A DNA stretch of 64,000 nucleotides from Macrotrachela quadricornifera (taxonomy: Eukaryota > Rotifera > Eurotatoria > Philodinida > Philodinidae). Under the pieces are notes generated by a model. It worked only from the letters and a program-made list of their open reading frames with translations, had not been told where the DNA came from and did not search any database. Within the stretch, counting starts at the first letter, position 1. The number at the start of each line of letters is the position of its first letter. The position numbers were made by a program, and so were the translations under genes. The DNA is taken from positions 196,971-260,970 of the forward strand of contig JAJEKB010020536.1 in NCBI GenBank assembly GCA_022393335.1, given 5' to 3'. This document shows positions 12,102-24,301 of this stretch, in pieces.

Positions 12102-13735
12102 CAGGGTGGACCATAAGTCACGTTACCCAAAAAAAAATTAAATATCTCCCTTACGGCTTGCGCAGAGAAGCTGATATTTTTACCAATGATAGAGGCTTAC
12201 TTAAAGTTTTCTTTTTATACGAGAACCATGGACACATCATTGTCCTATGTATTAAGATCAACATTAACAAGCATTTTTTTACTTATCACAGATTGTACAT
12301 AATACTATAGAATTGTTTCAGAGTATTTTTAATAAACTTTTGCTTGTTCATTTATGCTCTCTTATACACAAATAGTAAGACTTCATCTTAAGTGAAGTGA
12401 ATACATTCTTAAATTTCAAGTACAAAATAATACATGCCATAACACCAATTAAGTGTGAACGAGAAGACATGGATTATCAAACACATTGAATATCCATTTA
12501 ATGTTTAACGATTATGGTCTAAGAAAATCAATAATAATCCCTCAGATTGAAAGACCATAAGATTACTTATGAATGAATTTGAACAGACTGGTTCGGTACT
12601 CCACACAGAACCATCTGGTAGACCAGTATCAGTTACTGACCAAGCAACAAAAGATTAAGTTTCGTCAATGTTAAAAGAAGAACCTCGAATTTCACTTCGT
12701 CATCCAATGAGCACAGCCTTAAACATTTCAATGTCTTCAGTTCAACGTATCTACAAGTCTATGAGATTTAAGCCATATGTTCCTAGAGTGATTCATCAGC
12801 TTAATGAAGATGATTTCGATCAACAAATTGAATATTGCGAAATATTTTTATCGTTCCTGAAAGATGAGCTTGATCTTATCCAATGTGTCATCTGGTCGGA
12901 TGAAGCAGTATTTAAACGTAATGAGCATATTAATCGTCATAATTGTGTCTATTGGACAACTCAAAATCCAAATGTTACAATTGACCAAACAACACAAGCA
13001 GAAGAGCTTATTGTATATGTTGGAATTTGGTCTCAGGTTATGATCGGATCTTACTTCTTCAAAAACATGGTAACTAGTCAAAGTTATATCAAAATGTTGA
13101 ATGATTACTTCTACTCATGTTTTTGTGATCTATCAGATAACGAATCTTTGTTCTTCATGCACGATGGCGCGCCAATACACTATGCATATAATGTTCGAGA
13201 TTGTTTAGATGAAAAGTTTCCAGCAAGGTTGATTGGCCTGATCTCATCCCTGCTGACTATTTTTTGTAAGATTATCTGAAGGTCATTGTTTATTAAAACA
13301 GGCATCGAACCTTATCCACTCTCAAACAATCAATTATCTCAGCTCTTCCTACAATAGATTCTTATCTGTGCAAGAAAGACTTCCAAAATGCATCGATGCT
13401 AATGGACGTCAATTCGAACATTTGAATTAAGTTGTTCTATAATCTTAACTTGTATTCATTGTAATTGATATAATAAAATTTCTTTTGATCTTCTCATGTC
13501 ACTATCGGAAAAAGAAGTCTTGAAAAATGCGTATAAGTGACCTTAGAACATTTTGTACGGTCCGTAACAAGGAAAAAAACCCTTATTGATGTTAATCTTA
13601 ATACATAGGAAAATGATTTGTTCATGGTTCTTGTATGAAAAAGAACTTTAAGTAAGCCTCTATTACTGGTAAAAATATCAGCAAACGCTTTTACTTTGTG
13701 AACAACCTTCGAAAAACTATACTTCTTCTCCATTA
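12102..13735 (+). mobile_element. degenerate Tc1/mariner-superfamily element
   Basis: The left end begins CAGGGTGGACCATAAGTC directly after a TA at 12100-12101, as expected for this superfamily. Bases about 12167-12283 and 13567-13683 are inverted copies (GCTGATATTTTTACCA...AGAGGCTTACTTAAAGTT...), so the terminal repeats were more than 115 bp. The outermost right end is too diverged to place. It encloses the transposase remnant at 12560-13430. Confidence 0.7.
12560..13430 (+). pseudogene. Tc1/mariner-type transposase, inactivated
   Basis: The reading starts near 12570 with a helix-turn-helix region (EPSGRPVSVTD), meets a TAA at about 12656, then continues in the same frame as the ORF at 12668-13279. 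This has a second helix-turn-helix (MSSVQRIYKSM), the first catalytic Asp in VIWSDEAVF and the second in FMHDGAPIHYA. After 13220 the frame breaks: WPDLIPADYFL, normally just before the third acidic residue, is in another frame and is followed at once by TAA. The DDE/D core is thus recognisable but not functional. It lies inside terminal repeats at 12102 and about 13700 and has truncated the Penelope-like sequence on its left. Confidence 0.75.
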
Positions 13736-14216
13736 ACCTTTGAATACATTGAAAGTACTCGTAAAATTGAGATTATCATCATTCATTTTTTTTCTGAACT
13801 ACTCTACGAACAACAAAAAATAGTAATCAATATGGATAAATGTCTTCTTCAATGGATTGCTAACAATATTCAATGGTGAAGCAAATACAATCGCATCATT
13901 TCTCTATTCTACTGATTAATGCCTCAATGTTTAGTTCGAAATGAAGACCAATACGACCTGCGCCTATCCAATCGTCTACATGAGAAAGAGCTTCAGCTGA
14001 ACGATATTCAGCGTTAACGTCCAGTCAATGCACGCATTGACACAAGGCAAGATCAAACCTACAGGCATCATTAACATTATCGATTTAGACGGCATGGAGA
14101 AAGAGAAAGGAAGCAACACAAAATAGGAAAAAGGTATCAGAAGAAAGAAGAAAAATATTTGCCATTCTCCAACGGCAACACAAAACAGTCAAAGGTAGCG
14201 AAGAAGGTGAATAAAT
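13736..14216. other. intergenic; short GC-richer open stretch
   Basis: No recognised gene. A 32-codon frame at 13919-14017 (MPQCLVRNEDQYDL...) has the less AT-rich codon choice of the gene that follows and could be an upstream exon or uORF, but there is no further support. Confidence 0.3.
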
Positions 14217-15843
14217 TTGCTCTTTTCTGTTCTACCTGATTCACACCATCGACACAGCGACAAACAACAAAGGAAGAGAAACGGAAGAATAGAAAAAATA
14301 GAGAATAACCAACGAATATTATTTTATCAAAGCATCGCCTCTCTGTTTTACATAATCAATGCAAACGGTGGTGTGGTTGTGATTCACCCGCTTGCATTTA
14401 TTCAAGGTCGTTGCGTTCGTTTTCTCCTCACCTTTGATTCGTCTTCATCTTCAAAACAACAACAAAAAAAACAAAATTAATTTTGACGAGCTTCAACAAG
14501 TTTTAACGATTACGTATCGTAACCCAATGTTAAAAAAGAAGAATTTTAAACAGAAGCTTCTACAATGGTTCGTAGAAAAGGATCATCCCATAAATAACGA
14601 TAGAAAATCATCCTTGATATCGATTGATAATATTGTACTCAACGAAAACCACGTAGCTGTTCTTATAAAATGGCTCGAACAGTTAAATCAGCAACAATTA
14701 ATTACTATTACCGAACAAAACGATATGGTTATCCTGACTACCAATAAGAATGATCGAGATCAACAGATCTTTATCAATTCTGATGATATCGATGATTACA
14801 TGGAAGCAAAGACGCGTAGTAGAAAGGTAATGGACGAAGAAAAATTTCTCGATATATTGGATGTCGCTCGAATTCTACTCATATACAACTATGTCGATGG
14901 TTCATCGGGCAAATTGTTATTTAATACTGAAACCATCGCACAGGACAGCGATGAATTGGCATGGCTCATCTCAATCGTAGTTGCCGCTCAACCGGATATG
15001 CAATTGCATGAGACTCACGTTAAGTTGTTCGATGGTGAAAATATGCAATTACTACGCATCCCGTTCGAATATATGACACCGACCAAAGACGCACGCACTG
15101 TGGCCACTTATCTATTTCGAAATGGCCATGTTCGATACGATATCGATTCGGGAACTTATGCCTATCGTTACGTTGAACCCGACCTTTTACTGGATGAAAA
15201 AGATAAATCGGCAAAACGTGTTGTTCAACGTCAATTGCTCTTCTTTCAGATTCATCAGATTCATGTCGATAAAGAAAATAAACGTGTGGAAGTGGAGTTT
15301 CTTCATGAACCTACCTATCGCCTCATTATACCGATTCGTTGGTATTATAAAGTATTGGCCCATCATTTCGATCGAAACTACATTATCGATTTATTATTTG
15401 CCAACGGTGGCGTCATCAATCAGAACACTTTTGTTTTCATGGGTCGTGCCTATGCTTTGAAAATACCTTCTGTAACTGCAGACACTTCGTATTTGGAACC
15501 GTCTACTAATTTGGAAACGGTGAATTTGTCATTGAAACAGAAGAACGATCTTATTCGTCGCTTCATCGATTTAATTATGAAACAAGACGGTATAAAACAG
15601 GACGATACCAGTCGATTAATACTGTTGGAAAATACTGCCGATGGGCGTCAACTGTACTTCACATCAGAACATAGTCAACTGATTCGGGAGAATCAATTTC
15701 AACGACAAGATGTTATTGATCTACTGGTCAAATATGGACAAATTAAACAAGATGAATCAGATAATTGGTTCTTGTATTATACAAATCAGTACATTCAATT
15801 GCTGCCCTCACTCATTCCATCGTCGACAGATTCCACAGAATAG
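14217..15843 (+). CDS. unrecognised modular protein, split by a homopolymer frame break
   Basis: The main frame is 14392-15843 (483 codons, intronless). The frame upstream, 14217-14480, seems to belong to the same protein: it ends in IINANGGVV...FIQGRCVRF, which resembles IIDLLFANGGVINQNTFVFMG... at about residue 329 of the main frame. The switch falls at a run of eight A (14464-14471); one A fewer would join them. Similar short modules, each a helix then a loop and beta-strands, recur near residues 236 (VATYLFRNGHVRYD), 329 and 440 (VIDLLVKYGQIKQD). The layout recalls tandem winged-helix-like units, but that is inference. Codon use is less AT-rich than in the neighbours. No signal peptide or membrane span is visible in the main frame. 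Function unknown. Confidence 0.65.
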
Positions 15844-17220
15844 AGGCAACGTTATTCACTCTCTGAATCAACGATTCTGTGCTGGGAAAGAAGTTTTGGT
15901 GAGGCAAGAGTGATGTGACATTTCTCTTCTTTTAATATGAATCCATCATCCTTTTTCATTTTCTAATTGTAAAATTTAATAAGAATGCTTTGTAACAGTT
16001 TTCACAACAAGAGAAGTTAACTAAATAATGGTTTCTCATTGCAATAAGGAGCTTACCATTGTTTCTCCTTGAGATCAGTTAACTCGACGTCTTCTTGAAA
16101 AGCTTGCGTGAAATACACTTTTGCTACATTTGAACAAAGCAACAACAGACCTTGTAGAGTTTTCAAATTTTTCAAGTGAGCAACAATGTTTCTCATCATA
16201 TCAAGAAATATTTCAGCTGATAGTCTTGACAATACACATAAGATTTGAAGAAATTATGGCCGATTTCAAGACTGTTTAGCATGAACTCAATCCTAAGAAG
16301 TTCAAGATTGAACAGACGAGCGCATAAAATATGTAAGAAACTTTCTTTTCGGAGTGAAGAGTACGAAAGTAATCGATTAAAATACATTCTGTACTAAACC
16401 AATTATTTTAAAATAGAATCAAACAGATAAACTAGAAATTGCAAACTGCCATCCTCCAACCAATTACCCAAGCATGTGACAACTCCGATTGATTATTTAG
16501 CGCTCAAATGCTAGTCTTACACTTCCATTCAAGGAAGCTTGGAATATTAAAACTCAAGCAGTTTGAACATCATATCTAACACATTAAAGAAAACTCTAAC
16601 TGCTCATTTCGCCATCTGTCGAGAACTCTGAATCAATAGCTTTTGTAATATTTTTCACCCTCACCTTCTCACAAACTAACAAAAGTAGGAGACTTTCAAA
16701 TCTTTAAGTATTTTACTCACACTGACAACTACAAATAATGATACAACGATTAGTGAAACACACAAATATATAAAGATATTTCGATAAAAAACGATTGCTG
16801 TCACATACATATAAAGAACAAACAAAGTCATTATAATCAAAATCATCAACAATAAAATGAATGTGATACTGATATATTTTAAGACGATCTGATTAAACAA
16901 GGTACAGTACAATGTCATCATCAAAAAGATCGATTTAATTAGATCGGATGTAAATATAAGTGCTCAAGGTGATTATGCAACGATTGCCATTTGAAATTAA
17001 ATATTAAAACAGATTTCATTTGGATTTGTTTAGAACATATCCATATGTATATTGACACAGACTAAGATGAAATTGCATAATAATGCTGTCTATTCTGCAC
17101 GTTGTATATTAAATAGGAACATATATTGAAATTTTATGTTAATTTCTTTCACTATTCTTTTATATTTATTCTATGTATTTTGTCAAACTATCAAATGTAA
17201 ATTATTTTTCTTTATCTATC
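15844..17220. other. intergenic, no gene supported
   Basis: 3' flank of the modular gene, then AT-rich DNA. A hydrophobic 82-codon frame at 16676-16924 (minus) could be a membrane exon (runs such as ILLLMILIIMTLFVLYMY), but it has no family resemblance and AT-rich DNA often gives such frames. Confidence 0.35.
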
Positions 17221-17837
17221 CAGGCGAGTCAAGGACGGGTAGAATGACTAGTCATTTTTTTTAATTAGGATTATGTGCAGACAGTTAGATTCGAACAAGC
17301 ATACTACCAGTTATTTACCCGTCGTTTGCCCAATTGAACCATATGATTCAATGATCAATTCTTACATTTGAATACATATTCTAAAAAGATGCGAGTATAC
17401 GAATTATTCTATGTGAATCGTTCAGACGACTAAGTCCGAGTGAAAGGTGATATTTGAAGAGTTAAACCTAGTACGGAGCAGAATTAGCACAACTTCCATA
17501 AAAGCAACTAGTCATGACTAGTATGAGAGACTTTTTATCCTAGGCCTCATCACTATTGAAAACATCATAGACTAGTCAGATATCCAGTATTGTCAATTTG
17601 TAAGTTCGAATCGACCTATCATCTCATTTTCTTTCGACTTTTGTTGTCATGCTGACGTGTCCCGACAGTATGTGGCGACAAAACGGACTAATCATGACAA
17701 GATATGCACATGTTCTGGACTAGTCCACAGTTGTTTTCAAGACGTTGCTTGCATGGACGACTAGTCCTGACCAGGTGATAATACAAACATTTGAGACTAA
17801 TCATGTTAGGCATCGTTCCTTATTTTTTGCTCGCCTG
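17221..17837. mobile_element. non-autonomous hAT-like element (MITE)
   Basis: Ends CAGGCGAG (17221-17228) and CTCGCCTG (17830-17837) are inverted repeats. Inside, the palindromic word GACTAGTC or close variants (ACTAGTCATGACTAGT, GACTAATCATG, GACTAGTCC) occurs at least eight times, mainly near the ends. CAGG-type termini with many copies of a short subterminal motif are typical of hAT elements. No open frame lies inside. An 8-bp target duplication is not visible. Confidence 0.5.
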
Positions 17838-19341
17838 AGCAATCAAGAAGTTTCAAGTCTTCATGATTATTTAACACCAAAGTGATATCCATCTTTCTTA
17901 ATAAAAATTTAAAGTTGAAACTTATAAACTATTTCTTTTTATTTTGATTCTTTAATATATTATTACATTTAAAAATAAGATTTTCATTAAGTAGATACTT
18001 AAAAATATAAAAATATATTATAGAGATTATATATGTGAAGTCACATAGATTTTTATTACTTTTATCATGAACTACATTTATCTATGATAACAAATTGAAC
18101 AAACCTCATCATATATAGATATCTATCATAATTTCGAATAAATTCGACACTATGAAAACAGATATTTATTAAAAGTGTTATACAATGAATTTATTAATAT
18201 ATGAAAGAAAAAAATCCTATTAAAATATTTTTATTTTTATTTACTTTTTGGTCAAATGTCTTAGTGATTTGGAAAAGCTTATCAAAGTTATTCAACTCCA
18301 AACAGTTATATTATATTTATATACCAAATAAAAAACTAATATTTTTCTTGTATTTAATTACAAGTACAGGAGCAAATAAAAGTATCAAGTACATTTTTCT
18401 TAAAGTACAAGTAAAATACTTTTACTTCCTGTACTTCTAATTGTCCTAGCTCTGTCATAAAATAATTAATATTTGAGAAAATTAAACTTAGAATTATTTT
18501 TGTTTACATATTATATACAACTCGATGATACAACCATGAAATACAATTAATAATAAATTTACATATCAGTATTACTTAGTCTTTTGGATCATAAGAATGA
18601 CGATAAAATCATCTTTGGTCTTTTGTGATTGTTTTTTTCTTTTCTTTGAGATCGATATGAGAAAACTAAGGGAGATGAATGATTCTTTTATCTTTTATTT
18701 TGTTTTTTCGTTTTAAGATGGTTTGGATAAAATGAAGCAAGTAATGTGTTTTGATTATCTTGTTTTTCTTTTTTCTTATTAAATTCAAACCTATTCTGGG
18801 TATATGCAATATTTTTTAATTAGTTTTATTTGTCGTATCTTTTATTTTATTTTTAGTCCTTACTATTATAGCATTACCTTATAATCTTCACCATCATCGA
18901 CTAACATTAATGAGTGAATAATTATTATTTCTTTTTGAGAAGAGAATAGAAAAAAAAAGACGCATGAAAATAGATAGGTTTACTCAAGTTGTAAGAAAAG
19001 ACTCAAGAAGAAGGTGGTGAAACACATATTTAAGAGGTTTCTTGTGAACCTTGTTATCTTGAAAGTCTCCCAGATAGAGCCTATAAAGATCTGTCAGAAA
19101 TCATCTTGATGTCTGTGATACATGATCGGATTTCCACTATACTCTTTGACACGTCACTGATATGCATGAATTGAGTCTCTTCTCTCCGTGCATCAAATGT
19201 ATACTTGTTACAGCTCCACTAAAGTGGTTTCTGATTGTGCGCATATGTGAATAGAATAGCCATTAGGAATTTTTTCATTCTATTATAATTTTGTTTATGA
19301 AAAAAGGAAAGTAACAGAAAAAATTGATCATCATTTTGAGT
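17838..19341. other. AT-rich intergenic DNA
   Basis: No supported gene. An open frame at 18201-18440 is low-complexity (Ile/Phe/Lys/Tyr) and not called. Confidence 0.4.
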
Positions 19342-20237
19342 TTATGCGATAGAAAAACCTTGAACACGATGATTCCACGAGTCAGCGATATATAGATTAC
19401 CATGTTGATCGAAGGACAAACTGGTTGGATCGGACAACCGATGTGCTGCCGCTCCTGCACCATTTCCACCTACAATAACAGAACCCTGTTTTGCTCCTTT
19501 TGGCCAACGCATCACTCGATTGTTCCACGAGTCTGTGACATAAAGTGTACCTAATGGATCGACGAAAAGACCTGAAGGGTGCCGTAATTGTGTCAGACCT
19601 TGTCCTATGCCTTGACCACCAGCGATGATAACTCCTTCTTTTGCATCTTTATTCCATTTCATCACTCGATGATTATTGCGGTCTGCCACATAGACAGTCT
19701 GTTCTCGATCGACAAAGATATGTACCGGATAGTTAAGTTGATTGAGTTTGTCACCTTGACCATGACCACCAGCTACGATAGTTTCATTCTTGTCTCCTAT
19801 TCGATATCGTCTTACTGTATGTTGACGATGGTCAGAAAAGTAGAGATATTTCTGATTATCCATAGCTAATCCCCAACAAGAAATATTGTCGATAAGGATT
19901 TCTCCTTGAGTAGTGCCACTACGACGCGACCATTGTACGATTCGTCGATTGGATTGATCACAAATAATGAGACTATTGGTTTCTTTGTCGAGAAACACAT
20001 CAGTTGGATGATTCAATTGATCCAATCGATTTCCTGCGCTATGACCACCAGCTACTACTTGTCCATTCGTGCCACCTATCTTCCATTGGACAATACGCAA
20101 ATTATTTCCATCAGTAATGGTCATCGTTTGATCATCTTCCACGAAGAAACCAGAAGGACTGTTTAGTTGATTGGTGGCATTGCCACGCCCGTGACCTCCA
20201 GCAACAGGCTCTCCATACTGTGACCATCGAGGATTGG
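19342..20237 (-). CDS. NHL-repeat beta-propeller protein, 3' exon(s)
   Basis: One long exon begins after an acceptor (TTCTAG) at 20238 and ends at 19342, giving about 298 aa. There are about six NHL units of roughly 50 residues, recognisable from the phrase VAGG(H/Q/N)xxGxxxxQLxxPxxxxVD...xYVxDxxNxRVxxW. Examples are YVADRNNHRVMKW, YVTDSWNNRVMRW and YIADSWNHRVQGF. NHL propellers usually bind proteins, RNA or carbohydrate; many bdelloid members are secreted or membrane-anchored. The exon opens within a codon (phase 1), so at least one upstream exon is missing. I could not find it in 20238-22067, and the gene may have a distant first exon or be 5'-truncated. The GTG at 20142 is internal, not a start. 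Codons are GC-richer than the flanks. Confidence 0.85.
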
Positions 20238-22067
20238 CTAGAATAACAAGAATAACGAATTAAAGGGAACAAGAAAAAGAAAGCCTTTTTTTGAAAAAGT
20301 TTTTAAAAGATGCTAGTCCTATTATTTTTTTTCTTGAGAATTTTATCTAGTGAAAAGTTACACTAATTATTGATTCTTATCAAAGAAGAAGTCGAGAAAG
20401 AGATCTGTCACTTATTGTCAAATAGTTGTAACGAATCAAAGATATTGGAAAAAAAGATGCACTGAACAAATCCAAATCTTATTCGAAATACTTCACAAGA
20501 GATGGCGACAATTATAGATAAGGTTCTCTTACACTGCAATAAAGAATTCCCAGCCTTCCAAAACACATGTTACCCAGAGAAGAAAAGCTAATTGTCTAGA
20601 ATACTAACTAATGTAATAAATTTGTAGCTTCAGAATCCATTATTTATGAATCAATTATGCATCTAACTAACATTGAAACATTCGTAAAAGAAACTAGCTA
20701 TCTCTAAAATGATTTTTGGCTTTCACATCTTTTTATTTTCAGACATTCTTGAAAAGTATCGATGTTCAACCTAGAATATAAGGAAGAGGATTTTCAATTT
20801 TAGACGAATCCATTTTGCAGGTCACCTAAGTCTTTGAGGATGTTTTAAATGTGAACTTTTCGAAAAGAATAAGATGTTACACTAATTGTATCTTGAATAA
20901 TCCAAGACTTTGAAGAGTGCACCAATATGCAATATTACAAGGGCCTCATCAAAGTCTATTTCTATTCGAACAGGATTTTAAGATAGTATTCTTGAAGAGA
21001 TGTTCAGTACATGCTAAAACTGATCGAAGAAGATAGAGTCAGGATTCAATATGCATCCGAACAGAATAGTAATATCGCAATAATGGTTTCTGAAAGTTAT
21101 TTCACAAGAATCTAAAATAGATGCTAAAACGATATTGAAAAAATTCTGAGACTTCAAGTCGATACTAGAAAAATTTAAACATAAGTTTTTCGAAACAAGA
21201 TTCAAAGATTGTTTGAAAAGAAAGTTAAGAGAACTATTCATAGTTTTATCCGGTTAGAAAGAAATTTTGATGTTATACTGTACTATGAAGTTTTCAATTG
21301 ATAGATGTTCTAAATAATATGATGAGAGAGTAAAGATTGTCTCATTTGTTCAATAACCATTTCAAATTAAAAAACTCCGTAAGATATTATAAAAACAAGA
21401 GTTCATTGCAATTTCATTGATGATTATCTAAATCATGATATCAAGTACAAAGGTATATATGAAAGATATATTTGAAGAAAATAATTCTTGTATTTATTTT
21501 GAATTCGAAGACTAGGTGAACGTATAATATAGCAAAGTCTTACAAGTAGTAATAATCAAGGCTACTCTCGATTTCATAAAATTGTAAGTAGAACTAAATT
21601 TTGACAAATTTTGTGGATTCAAAGTTATTATGAGAATTTTATAGAAATGAAATGAAAGATACGGTTTTGATATTCTCTAATTATGGACAACAAATACATC
21701 ATGGCTTCGATAGATACAAAGAAGTATGCCAATAGGATATTAAAAAAATGGGAGAAAGTATGTTGGTATTCATTTAGGAAATTGCATGAGATATATTTCT
21801 CAGAAGAGTTAGTCTGATAAGATCATTTTTCTTCTAATTATCATTAATTTGAGCAAATAGGCAACGATGATAACATAAACTTGGTACATTAGTTTAGCAA
21901 GAAATAAAATTAGATAGATTTCGACCGTGTAACTTGTGCTCATATGAAGGAATAATGTCTGGATTTTCTCTAACACAGAAAAGTTATGAAAAAAATTAGG
22001 AGGAATCTTTCCATACTACTCAACCTTATTTCGATAATAATGATAATTGTGAATAGATGGTTCAGAA
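20238..22067. other. region upstream of the NHL exon, no exon identified
   Basis: About 1.8 kb of AT-rich DNA. The missing 5' exon(s) of the NHL gene would be expected here on the minus strand, but none shows a convincing start plus GT donor. The open frame 21014-21241 (minus) has no recognisable content. Confidence 0.4.
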
Positions 22068-24301
22068 TTAATCTAGATTTACAAATCGCTTACTATATTT
22101 ATGTGAGACTGTCAGCCAGTATATTCCAAGTCCAATGATAAGGATAAAAAGAAGAAAGTCAGATCTAAATATAATAAATCGTGAATATTTATTTCGATTT
22201 CCAGCATCTAGATGACGATGAACGATTTTTTTCAATCCTTTTAGTGATGGTGTTCCTAAAATAAGTTAAAGACATATGTATTATGTTAAATTAAAAGATA
22301 TTATCTGGTTATCATTGTCAATTACTTGAATAGTAACTACAAAATTATTAAGAAAGGATTCTGACGCATGAAAAAGTAATGACAACAATCGCTTATAGAG
22401 TACATCATGGAACACGACCTTTGCAAGCAAGAGATAGTAGAAAAATCATGTTAACACAGGAAATTCACAGTAACTCTTTCATTAATCAATAAAAATATTT
22501 ATTTTTGTTGATAACGCGCTATAATGAATACAAATATGGACAAAGATTTTCATGATGAATGAATACTTTTATCACGTTTTATATATTAGATCATTGTTGT
22601 TCTAGTTCAACTTAGATAGATTTCAAACTTGTCCTTCGAAAAATATTGGCTTTGTTAGAAAACTCATTGGATAAAACTGATATTCTGCAAATGAAAAAAA
22701 AATCATTGCAATTGAACTCAGAAAATAGATAATGTAGCCTTTAAGCTATAATGATAAATAGTTTTGATTATCTTACCTTTCTCAACAATATCATTTGATG
22801 GCATTCGCTTTTTAACATCTGCTAATTTTTGACGCCATCGCATACTTTCTTCGTAGTTCTTTTGCTGAGAAGCAACATGAACAAGACCTTCATATGCAGT
22901 AACAAGTAATGGATCATTTTCAGAAAGTTCATTCACACAACGAATATAATACTTTTTAGCTAGATCAAATTTACCCATCGTCCATAATACTTTGCTCAAT
23001 ATACAAAGATTAGTCTCTCCGATGCCATTCTGTTTTTTCATATCTTCAAGAACTTGCTTTAAACTATGTTCATCATCACCACATAAAGTCATCTGAATAT
23101 TCCATACTTGATTATCATCGCAATTAATGGAATTCAAACGAAAAATTGAACCTAACATAAAGAGTACTTCGGATTCATCCTTAAATTGACTTAACATAGT
23201 AATGTCAGCAAATGGTTTTGTAGTGACAACTTTAGGATTAGCATCGATTTCAAATAGAACTCGTTCTAAATTGATATGTTGAGTTTTATCACCTATGAGG
23301 AACTCAGCTATATCTCGTTGATTACTAGTAGAAAGAAATGAATTAACAGAAATGAATTGACCAATACTATTTTGTAGATAATCTAATTCATCACTTGACA
23401 TTAATTGACTTCGATAAACTCGAAGAGAAGACTTTGATTGGTAATGCTGCAACTGACGATATATGTCTGAAATAAATGAACGATACAATAATATCATATG
23501 AAGATTTCGCTTGCGTAAAGCTGCATTCAAAGTTTTATAAAAGAACGAATCACGAGTGTACCAATGCAAAGCCTTGTCAGATGAGTAATCTTTTTCAAAT
23601 TCACGAAGATTGGTGAGCTCAACACGATTACTTTCGTATTCTTTTTGGCAAGAGGAAATAAGTTCATTTTTATCGATATCATTGACTTTTAAGTGGAGAA
23701 GACAGTCTATAAACAGTTGAGAAAAAGCAAATTCACCATTGATTGCTGTTGTAGACGTGCCGGCATCATTAGTTATCGAGAGTGTGTTAACCCACAATGG
23801 TTCTTCTATTTTCATTCGTTTTTTGTGATCTTCATTGATTTGAGATAACAGTTTGTCGGATTCAATAACAACTCCCTTCAAATAAAACAATATAAATAAA
23901 GCTTGTCAGAACAATTTTACCTTTGTATACTCGGATGCCCACTTTTTATCGTTTTCTTTGTCCTCGGAATAGATATAGATTGTTGAGACTTGTCGATATT
24001 GATGAATTGAAGGCAGGACTTGTCGACCTAACTGATCATTAACAATGAGAATTAATCGATCGTATGTTGATGTTTGTTTTATATAGTTTTTGCATTCTTC
24101 TACATCATGAAATTTCTTGATATGATTAATAGTTCCACGGAGTTTTTCATGCATATCTTGATACTTTTGGATATTGATATTATTGTCAAGACAGATAAGA
24201 CTGAATATTTCAAGATTATTGTCATTATCATTAGTAAAAGACGTATCATGCGATGAAACAGTTGTATTCATTATGGTAGAAACAATGGAATCGCAGTTCT
24301 C
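22068..24301 (-). CDS. R-S-E-type ADP-ribosyltransferase with TPRs and C-terminal membrane anchor
   Basis: Exons (minus): 23921-24301 (ATG at 24271), 22777-23875 and 22068-22255; all introns join in frame, giving 545 aa from that ATG. Residues about 20-117 form a Rossmann/receiver-like N-terminal domain common in bdelloid relatives. The ADP-ribosyltransferase core follows: Arg in LRVYRSQ (269/272), STS (299-301) and the catalytic ESE (351-353). The ExE form is typical of NAD:arginine mono-ADP-ribosyltransferases, which move ADP-ribose from NAD+ to a protein. Two TPR-like helix pairs lie at about 404-434 and 442-472. The last exon adds a basic stretch and one hydrophobic span (517-534) with only eleven residues after it, as in tail-anchored membrane proteins, so the ART and TPR parts would face the cytosol. 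The frame stays open from 24271 back to an acceptor at 24302, so an additional 5' exon is likely. Target unknown. Confidence 0.85.

Noticed and set aside
15020..15460. Frames on both strands inside the modular gene (15020-15214, 15122-15460)
   Set aside because: Shadows of the main frame, without motifs of their own.
16676..16924. Small multi-span membrane protein
   Set aside because: Hydrophobic frames are common by chance in AT-rich DNA; there is no family match, splice site or neighbour support.
18201..18440. 79-codon plus-strand ORF
   Set aside because: Low-complexity Ile/Phe/Lys/Tyr composition typical of random AT-rich sequence.
19588..20166. Plus-strand frames opposite the NHL exon
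   Set aside because: Antisense shadows of the NHL repeats.
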